DNA of 12,029 bases from assembly GCA_012031335.1 (NCBI GenBank), contig JAAUTT010000052.1, positions 1 through 12,029 of the forward strand, in the 5' to 3' direction. Made by a program: the position numbers and the translations under genes. Shown here one piece after another: positions 7,552-12,029 of the stretch. Position 1 is the stretch's first letter. Each line of letters begins with the position of its first letter. Source of the stretch: Bacteroidales bacterium (GTDB lineage: Bacteria > Bacteroidota > Bacteroidia > Bacteroidales > JAAUTT01). Below the pieces are notes generated by a model. That model did not search any database. It was not told where the DNA came from and saw only the letters and a list, made by a program, of their open reading frames with translations.

Positions 7552-8523
7552 ATGTTGAAAAACAGATGTTTTTTTAAGGCCATCTTCAGCCTTATATTTA
7601 TTTGCTTATGTATAGAAGGCAATTCAAATAATTTATACAAAGGAACACCCCCTAAACCAAGAAGGATGATCTTGTTGGTTGTTGATGGTCTTACAAGCGG
7701 GGCAGTTGAAAAAATTCCGCTGAACTATTTGGGTAAGCTCAAACAAGAAGGGGTGTACTATAAAGAGCTATACCTTTCACTTGCAGCTCATCCGAAGCAA
7801 AATAACGATGTGAATGACCCATGTTATTATCCCTGGTCGAGTTCAATCCCAAACCCTGTTATGATGACCGGTACAGTATTTATTGGACAGACAGGGATAA
7901 AAGAAACATTGTTACAATACAGTTACAGGAGCTTAGGTAAAAATACTGCTTTTTTAGTCAACTCAAATGCTTATGAGGAGATCGCCATAGGGTACGATCT
8001 TTTTCGTCAAGACTGGACATCCGATGACGATAGCCCGGTATTTGAGGCAGCGCAGAAAACAATCAAAGAAACAGACCCCTGGTTTATCAGGATACACCTT
8101 CAGACTACCGGAGCCGGAGGGTACAGGGATATGCGGGCTGGACTAAATATCTGGGAGCAATTTTCCGATTACAGGGCGCGGGTAACCAAAGCCGATTCAT
8201 TGATATTTCAATTTGTTCAGTGGCTCAAAGCAAATGATTATTGGGAAGAGACAGTTTTATTTATCTGTGGTGATCATGGGCAATCAGACAAAGGCGGACA
8301 TCCTCCATTTGAACCTGGTGGCGATAAAACATCTTTATTAATATTAGGCAAAGGAATAAAAAAAGGGGTATCCTATGATTATGCCGAAATGATTGATATT
8401 GCTCCAACAATAGCTTTTTTCAAGATGTTCCAACACCAAAATATAGCCAGGGACAAATTCTTAAAGAAGCTCTTATTGGAGAAAAAAAATTACAAAAACG
8501 AAAAAAAAATCTTAAAAAGCTGA
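7552..8523 (+). CDS. Phosphatase/phosphodiesterase-like protein, main piece with all metal-site residues
   Basis: This 323-residue frame contains the signal peptide, both metal-binding motifs and the candidate nucleophile loop. The start ATG at 7552 directly begins the signal peptide MLKNRCFFKAIFSLIF. From about residue 290 (after PTIAFF) the frame leaves the family pattern and becomes a Lys/Asn-rich stretch (ending in NEKKILKS) that is best explained as out-of-frame translation. Confidence 0.8.
   Translation: MLKNRCFFKAIFSLIFICLCIEGNSNNLYKGTPPKPRRMILLVVDGLTSGAVEKIPLNYLGKLKQEGVYYKELYLSLAAHPKQNNDVNDPCYYPWSSSIPNPVMMTGTVFIGQTGIKETLLQYSYRSLGKNTAFLVNSNAYEEIAIGYDLFRQDWTSDDDSPVFEAAQKTIKETDPWFIRIHLQTTGAGGYRDMRAGLNIWEQFSDYRARVTKADSLIFQFVQWLKANDYWEETVLFICGDHGQSDKGGHPPFEPGGDKTSLLILGKGIKKGVSYDYAEMIDIAPTIAFFKMFQHQNIARDKFLKKLLLEKKNYKNEKKILKS
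8415..8420 (+). other. Frameshift site in the phosphatase-like gene (T lost from a T run)
   Basis: Six T residues are present. With seven, PTIAFF continues as QDVPTPKYSQGQILKEAL, where the P-T-P-x-x-x-x-G-x-x-L pattern is what alkaline-phosphatase-fold enzymes usually show after the D-I-A-P-T strand. Confidence 0.75.
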
Positions 8524-8702
8524 ACGATTTTATGCTTTTGAAACATAGATTAATCCAGGAAAATCCTCTACTAATTGGATGTTGTTTGGAAAATTCCTTA
8601 ATGGATATTGAAGAAATAGGTAGTTGGCATAAAAAATTTGAAAATATTAAATCTATAAATCACAATCAAAAATTAATTTACAAACGACTTAAAAAATTAT
8701 AA
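8421..8702 (+). CDS. Phosphatase/phosphodiesterase-like protein, C-terminal helical tail in a second frame
   Basis: After the slip an open frame of about 93 codons runs to the TAA at 8700-8702. It begins QDVPTPKYSQGQ and continues as a charged, probably helical tail (LLKHRLIQENP, MDIEEIGSWHKKFENI, NQKLIYKRLKKL). No start codon or ribosome site is convincing; the first in-frame ATG is at 8532. It is best read as the true C-terminus of the upstream protein and not as a separate gene. Confidence 0.65.
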   Translation, partial: QDVPTPKYSQGQILKEALIGEKKLQKRKKNLKKLNDFMLLKHRLIQENPLLIGCCLENSLMDIEEIGSWHKKFENIKSINHNQKLIYKRLKKL

Positions 8703-8930
8703 TTACGGAAAATTTGGAAAGGGTAAAATTAAATTAGATCGGATTGATTGAAGGTAGAAACTTATTCAGGAAAATGCAAAAAAGATATCATAAAGATTTT
8801 TAAAACCATTCCGATTCATGAAAAACTTGAAATTATAAAACACTATCATATCTGCCTTAGATTTAAAAGAAAGCATATGAAGATGATAGGTTCGAAGTAA
8901 TTGTAAAATTTTGTTTAATCCCAAGGTATT
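8703..8930 (+). other. AT-rich intergenic stretch with a possible decayed short ORF
   Basis: No recognisable gene. Two short coding-like fragments occur: YGKFGKGKIKLDRID at about 8704-8748, and in another frame a 50-codon ORF (8748-8900, TTG start, ends in HMKMIGSK, with IFKTIPIHEKLEIIKHYH inside). A one-base slip near 8748 would join them into a Lys-rich helical peptide. This may be a remnant of a small gene or chance coding in AT-rich DNA; I recognise no family. Confidence 0.25.
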
Positions 8931-9293
8931 ATGTACTATGAATTTAAAAAGTTAGAGAAATTGGTCCTTCAAGCCTCAGGTAATGCCCAGGAATTCGACC
9001 CTGAACATTTGCAGGCACTTTTGGATGAAATCCAATGCGAGCATCAACGATTAAAGACGGTCTTGCTTGAATCGGTTAATAAATTGGGGCAATCGGATAA
9101 AATAAGAACCTTTATCGAAAGCCATCAAAGGGGATTAATTGAACTTCTCAACGGATTGTGGTATATAATTAACAAAACTAATGAACTAATCACAGGCAAG
9201 AAATTATTCATCCACACTTTGCAAAAGACTGTGTTTTTGTTACTGGAAGATTTATTACATTTTATTGAAAATCGTTATCGTAATTTTTTGTGA
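8931..9293 (+). CDS. RteC-like protein, N-terminal piece (120 residues)
   Basis: Charged helical sequence with no signal peptide; examples are EHLQALLDEIQCEHQRLKTV and KTVFLLLEDLLHFIENRYRN. An AAGG a few bases before the ATG at 8931 supports this start. The frame ends right after a T6 run, at a point where the family-like text appears to continue in the next frame. If the slip is not real this would be a small independent hypothetical protein. Confidence 0.6.
   Translation: MYYEFKKLEKLVLQASGNAQEFDPEHLQALLDEIQCEHQRLKTVLLESVNKLGQSDKIRTFIESHQRGLIELLNGLWYIINKTNELITGKKLFIHTLQKTVFLLLEDLLHFIENRYRNFL
9284..9289 (+). other. Probable frameshift site in the RteC-like gene (extra T in a T6 run)
   Basis: Removing one T changes RNFL-stop to RNF-CDVHVSVNNKHKFLRIKNF and merges the two adjacent frames. 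The join is less certain than the others because I know the family only by general resemblance. Confidence 0.55.
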
Positions 9294-9375
9294 TGTCCAT
9301 GTCTCAGTAAACAACAAACATAAGTTCCTTAGGATTAAAAATTTTTCGAAGCAAATATCAATTCTGTTCCCAACC

Positions 9376-10098
9376 ATGGATAACCTGCCGGAACTTTTTC
9401 ATATAAGCTTATACCCTATAGTACAATTGATAGAAAATCCTCAACAAAAGATCAGTTATGAAAGGATTGTCTATTTAGCTGAACTCTTGAAGGAACTTTC
9501 TAAAATTATTGTCAGTAGTGAGGAAAAGGAGCTTAAAATACTTAAATCACTTGTAAGTTTAAATTTCAATTCATTTTCTTTTTTCCAATACTGTGTTAAA
9601 AGGTTTAGAAATGAGCTTGATAAGTTGGATTCCTTTGTTGAAAAAACAGATTTCCTTGCCTTTCATTTGAAATTTCTGAATCAAATTCCAGTAAGACCAG
9701 GTTACTCTTTGTTTTCTGGCAGAAAAAGTATCTCCGAATATATTTCGAACTGGATTTTGGAAGAGATCTGCTACCTTGAAAGAAAAATGACAAATGATTT
9801 TAATCCCAAACATGAACAAGAGTTACAGGATCAAAATAAGAAAATCTTAACAAGTCTCACAGTATCTCAGATGGCTTGTTTTGTGAGGATTTTCGTTGAA
9901 GTAGGCGCAATAAAGGGTATGGTAAAGGAAGATGTAATAAGGTTTTATGCAACACATTACAGTTCCAAGTACCAGGAAAATATCTCTCATGGAAGTTTTC
10001 GTTCAAAATACTTTGTAATTGAGGATTCGGTTAAGAGAGATGTAAAAGACCTGATTTTAAGAATGCTGGATGAATTAAAAAAATTAAAAACTGAATAA
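9376..10098 (+). CDS. RteC-like protein, C-terminal piece (240 residues from ATG)
   Basis: The open frame extends upstream to a TTG at 9265, but the first ATG is at 9376 (MDNLPELFHISLYP). It holds the middle segment FFQYCVKRFRNELDKLDSF and the C-terminal domain LTVSQMACFVRIFVEVGAIKGMV... ISHGSFRSKYF... VKDLILRMLDELKKLKTE, which looks like a winged-helix-type end of RteC-like proteins; DNA binding is inference only. No good ribosome site precedes the ATG, consistent with this being the rest of the upstream frame. The stop is 43 bases before a terminator hairpin. Confidence 0.6.
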   Translation: MDNLPELFHISLYPIVQLIENPQQKISYERIVYLAELLKELSKIIVSSEEKELKILKSLVSLNFNSFSFFQYCVKRFRNELDKLDSFVEKTDFLAFHLKFLNQIPVRPGYSLFSGRKSISEYISNWILEEICYLERKMTNDFNPKHEQELQDQNKKILTSLTVSQMACFVRIFVEVGAIKGMVKEDVIRFYATHYSSKYQENISHGSFRSKYFVIEDSVKRDVKDLILRMLDELKKLKTE

Positions 10099-10141
10099 GA
10101 GATTGGTTGGACACGGAAATAGTAGTAGTTAGTTTATAAAG

Positions 10142-10171
10142 CCCCACTCCCTGTGAAGCCCGTGGGGTTTT
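10142..10171 (+). terminator. Intrinsic terminator after the RteC-like gene
   Basis: CCCCAC (10142-10147) pairs with GTGGGG (10162-10167) across a 14-base loop and is followed by TTTT and a T-rich tail (ATTTATTT). Two A residues before the stem can pair with the first T residues. It lies between convergent genes and could also stop transcription of the minus-strand unit, although the U tract in that direction is weaker. Confidence 0.75.
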
Positions 10172-10346
10172 ATTTATTTGCCAAAAACTTCTTAAGGTAA
10201 ATGAAGTGATTTCGCCCAATTTCCCAAACCCGAAAACTTCATAGTTTTTTGTGAATTATTCGCGGTAACCTGACTAACCCTTAACTTTTAAAAGATACAG
10301 TAAGAATTAATCAGGTAATAAGAATTTTCTTCCAATAACAAATAAA

Positions 10347-10820
10347 TTACTCTTCTTCCTCATGTGGCACACCGTCCCAAACCACGATATTCCGAACCAG
10401 ATAACTTTCGTTACCAGCCGCATCGGTGCAATATACTGTAAAATGATATTTTCCTTTTGCTATCGGAACACCATCTACTGTGGTTGGTACTCCAATTTCA
10501 TGATGATGGATATGGGCGTTTTTCGACCCTGAAACATCCCACGATTTGGTAAACGACCATACTCCTGCCACGGCGGTGCTTTTAGTATGGGTATGCCCAT
10601 CGAAATTGTTGTGAATATCCACTTTGTACGATTTTAATTGTACATCATCCGAGAGTTCCATCTCCAAATGGAAGTCATAACCAATAAACAGAGTATCTCC
10701 ATCGGCAGGTTCTTCCAGTTCGATAACCGGTTTAGTAGTATCTTTATCGTCATCTTTACTGCACGACCAAACAAATGCTGCAATGGTTACAGCATAAATA
10801 AGCACTGAAATTTTTTTCAT
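10347..10820 (-). CDS. DUF4625-like His-rich surface lipoprotein
   Basis: Small lipoprotein of about 157 residues from the ATG ending at 10820 (MKKISVLIYAVTIAAFVWSC); a second in-frame ATG eight codons upstream (10844) would give a longer, less usual leader. The signal ends in VWSC, and the mature start Cys-Ser-Lys-Asp-Asp-Asp matches the Bacteroidota lipoprotein export signal (Cys-x-Lys-Asp/Glu-Asp/Glu), suggesting surface exposure. The body resembles an Ig-like DUF4625 domain: KPVIELEEPADGDTLF, then KVDIHNNFDGHTHTKS, then HIHHHEIGVP, then GKYHFTVYCTDAAGNES. Nine or so His residues in two clusters suggest metal binding, which is inference. It starts 32 bases after the receptor stop, so the two are probably one transcript, and the lipoprotein may capture ligand for the receptor. 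Confidence 0.8.
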   Translation of the reverse strand: MKKISVLIYAVTIAAFVWSCSKDDDKDTTKPVIELEEPADGDTLFIGYDFHLEMELSDDVQLKSYKVDIHNNFDGHTHTKSTAVAGVWSFTKSWDVSGSKNAHIHHHEIGVPTTVDGVPIAKGKYHFTVYCTDAAGNESYLVRNIVVWDGVPHEEEE

Positions 10821-10852
10821 AATGAATGAATTTTGATTAAACATTTTTGTTA

Positions 10853-12029
10853 TTAAAATATGTATTTGATAATGAATTGAACATTTCGTCCCATTTCGGG
10901 AATATTCAGCTTCCGGTAATAACTTAAGTGGTTATAATATCGCTTATCAAAGATGTTTTGCACCTGGAAATTGACTTCAATCTTTGATTTTTTTAATGAA
11001 TATGAAGAGGTAATGCCCAAATCAAAAAGGTTATAACCCGGTGTTTCTTCCTCATTTCGGGCTATTCGGCTCTGCCGCACGGTATAACGGTGTTCGATCC
11101 TGAAATGAGTATCCAACGGCTTGTTTTCCTTATGCAGGTGCCAGGTTAGCCCGTTTAGCACCGATGCTGGCGGGGAAAAGGGTAAAGGATACCCATCGGT
11201 TAAATTCTGGAGGTAAACATATTCTATGGCCGACTCGAAAGTGAAATCGGGTACAAATTCGTAACTGACAGAAAACTCACCTCCACCAATAAAAGCTTCG
11301 GCCTGATTATACCGGTAAATTTGTCCGGCATGAGGTAAAACCGACCATTCCCCGGTTGGTTCCAGAAAAATGTAATTGGTAAACCAGCTCACAAAAGGAT
11401 TCAGGGAAATGTAAAACCTCGACGTTTCATAAGTATAAGAAAGATCAAGCTGATACCCGATTTCGGAATTTAAGGCAGTATCTCCCGCCTCGTGGCGAAA
11501 TGTTCCATGATGAACGCCATTGGCCGAAAGTTCATTCGCTGCCGGAAGACGGAAACTTCGACCAGTATTTAACTTAATAATCTGTTTGTTATCCGGGGTA
11601 TAGATAAAACCCACTGAACCCGAAAAATCTGTCAACCACCTGTTTAAACTTCTGCTCCGGTTGCTGTAGAACAATACTTCCGAAGGAGTGTAGATATTCA
11701 TCCGATTAAGGTAGTCTTCCAGAATAGTGTCCTTGAATTCCCGGATATTAACATTTCCGCGGTCGACCCTTGCCCCGCCAACCAATTTTAATTTTCCTGA
11801 CAGCGCAATTTGCTCAATAGCATAAAAGCCAAAAGTGGTTCGTTTGTATTGCGGTAATAAGAAGTTATACCCTTCAATGGCGTTTTCCTGGTAATCTGTA
11901 TTCATGCCGAACGTATGTTTCCAGCGACCTTTTCCGTTGGTTTCCGCTTTTATGTTCCCGGTGAAAGTGTTCAACTTAAAGTCGAGCTCCATGATCGGGA
12001 TTTTGACAGGAGGCTCCTGACTGCCATAG
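10853..12029 (-). CDS. TonB-dependent outer-membrane receptor, C-terminal beta-barrel part (runs off the window)
   Basis: The reading frame is open from the stop at 10853-10855 to the window edge, so the signal peptide, TonB box and plug domain lie outside; the ATG at 11992 is internal. About 390 residues of beta-barrel are visible, with alternating aromatic/polar strands, the barrel motif GFIYTPDNKQIIKLNTGRSF followed by RLPAANELSANGVHHGTFRHE, and near the C-terminus VQNIFDKRYYNHLSYYR, GIPEMGRN-like NIPEMGRN and a terminal Phe (KYIF), which is the usual outer-membrane insertion signal. These are features of CirA/BtuB-type receptors that import siderophores, cobalamin or metal complexes rather than of SusC-type glycan receptors. 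The ligand is unknown. Pairing with the His-rich lipoprotein points towards a metal or metal complex. Confidence 0.85.
   Translation of the reverse strand, partial: YGSQEPPVKIPIMELDFKLNTFTGNIKAETNGKGRWKHTFGMNTDYQENAIEGYNFLLPQYKRTTFGFYAIEQIALSGKLKLVGGARVDRGNVNIREFKDTILEDYLNRMNIYTPSEVLFYSNRSRSLNRWLTDFSGSVGFIYTPDNKQIIKLNTGRSFRLPAANELSANGVHHGTFRHEAGDTALNSEIGYQLDLSYTYETSRFYISLNPFVSWFTNYIFLEPTGEWSVLPHAGQIYRYNQAEAFIGGGEFSVSYEFVPDFTFESAIEYVYLQNLTDGYPLPFSPPASVLNGLTWHLHKENKPLDTHFRIEHRYTVRQSRIARNEEETPGYNLFDLGITSSYSLKKSKIEVNFQVQNIFDKRYYNHLSYYRKLNIPEMGRNVQFIIKYIF

Larger units (their letters stand above)
7552..8702 (+). pseudogene. Exported alkaline-phosphatase-superfamily hydrolase (phosphodiesterase/sulfatase fold), one frameshift
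   Basis: Reconstructed protein of about 383 residues, on the small side for this superfamily. A signal peptide (residues 1 to about 25) is followed by the first metal-binding strand with Asp45 (LLVVDGLTSG). The second metal site is CGDHGQSDKGGH with Asp241, His242 and His250, and DIAPTIA is the usual strand after it. The candidate nucleophile is among Ser96-Ser98 of PWSSSIPNPVMMTG. The Arg of the sulfatase C/S-x-P-x-R signature is replaced by Pro102, so a formylglycine sulfatase is unlikely and a phosphodiesterase or phosphatase role is more plausible. After the corrected slip the C-terminus reads FFQDVPTPKYSQGQILKEAL and then a Lys-rich helical tail. Same strand and 64 bases after the GH78 gene; it may act on a phosphate-type substituent of the same glycan, which is inference. 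Confidence 0.75.
8931..10098 (+). pseudogene. RteC-like Bacteroidota accessory protein, one probable frameshift
   Basis: Reconstructed cytoplasmic protein of about 388 residues, all-helical by appearance and with no signal peptide. The general plan (helical N-terminal half, an FFQYCVKRFRNELDKLDSF segment in the middle, a C-terminal LTVSQMACFVRIFVEVGAI domain followed by NISHGSFRSKYF) resembles RteC-domain and related proteins found with Bacteroidota mobile and regulatory islands. RteC of the tetracycline-resistance conjugative transposons activates excision, but no such role can be claimed here: no integrase or excision gene is in view. The two pieces join when one T is removed from T6 at 9284-9289, giving HFIENRYRNF followed by a D-V-H-V segment, with total length divisible by three. 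Base composition is visibly more AT-rich than in the enzyme genes upstream, which is compatible with separate origin. Confidence 0.55.

Noticed and set aside
7837..7869. Formylglycine sulfatase maturation motif
   Set aside because: The C/S-x-P-x-R pattern is not met because Pro replaces Arg.
4190..9289. Programmed ribosomal frameshifting as the reason for the split genes
   Set aside because: Six events in both directions, in four unrelated genes and without a shared slippery heptamer plus downstream structure, do not fit programmed recoding.
8931..10098. Two independent adjacent genes instead of one RteC-like gene
   Set aside because: The second frame lacks a good ribosome site, the break lies at a T6 run, and removing one T gives a single protein of plausible length. 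This remains the least certain of the joins.
10233..10248. Small hairpin AAAACT-TCAT-AGTTTT as a second terminator
   Set aside because: Only a 6-bp A/T-rich stem; too weak, and such stems are expected by chance in AT-rich DNA.
1..12029. CRISPR arrays, tRNA or rRNA genes, insertion-sequence ends or attachment-site repeats
   Set aside because: No regularly spaced repeats, tRNA-like cloverleaf, transposase or flanking direct repeats were seen on reading the window.

Overview
The window looks like chromosomal DNA of a member of the Bacteroidota (Bacteroidetes). The signs are lipoprotein signal peptides, including a Cys-Ser-Lys-Asp-Asp surface-export type start on the DUF4625-like lipoprotein; a TonB-dependent receptor; and a run of exported carbohydrate-active enzymes typical of Bacteroidota glycan-utilization loci. 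No susC/susD pair, regulator or transporter of a complete polysaccharide utilization locus lies inside the window, so the enzyme block may be one end of such a locus or an orphan enzyme cluster.

Layout. Positions 19-8702 (+ strand) hold four exported proteins in one direction with short gaps, probably one operon: (1) a large lipoprotein with an N-terminal beta-sandwich, an Fn3-like module and a C-terminal (alpha/alpha)6-barrel glycosidase domain of the GH63/GH37 type; (2) a GH127/DUF1680 protein (beta-L-arabinofuranosidase family) with the Glu-Cys-Cys-Cys zinc-thiolate site visible; (3) a Tat-exported GH78-type alpha-L-rhamnosidase; (4) a small alkaline-phosphatase-superfamily hydrolase (phosphodiesterase/sulfatase fold). 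Rhamnosidase plus beta-L-arabinofuranosidase suggests trimming of a rhamnose- and arabinose-bearing glycan such as pectic rhamnogalacturonan or a decorated glycoconjugate; this is inference. Positions 8703-10171 are visibly more AT-rich and hold a gene resembling RteC-like accessory proteins of Bacteroidota, ending at a hairpin terminator. Positions 10347-12029 (- strand) hold a TonB-dependent receptor (the 5' end is outside the window) followed by a His-rich DUF4625-like lipoprotein, a likely two-gene metal or small-ligand uptake unit.

The most striking property is that between about 4.19 and 9.29 kb four consecutive genes are each broken by single-base slips, nearly all at homopolymer runs (six in total: one in GH127, three in GH78, one in the phosphatase-like gene, one in the RteC-like gene). 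Restoring each base gives one uninterrupted protein of sensible length (about 677, 875, 383 and 388 residues) with family motifs continuing across the join. The genes before 4.19 kb and after 9.29 kb are intact. The pattern fits homopolymer sequencing error best, but coordinated decay of an unused locus is not excluded from sequence alone. For each broken gene I give one entry for the reconstructed locus and separate entries for the pieces.

I found no convincing new biological system. The leads most worth a check are the altered catalytic-loop motif in the first glycosidase, the non-sulfatase active-site signature in the phosphatase-like protein, the perfect hairpin over the GH78 stop codon, and the His-rich lipoprotein/receptor pair.
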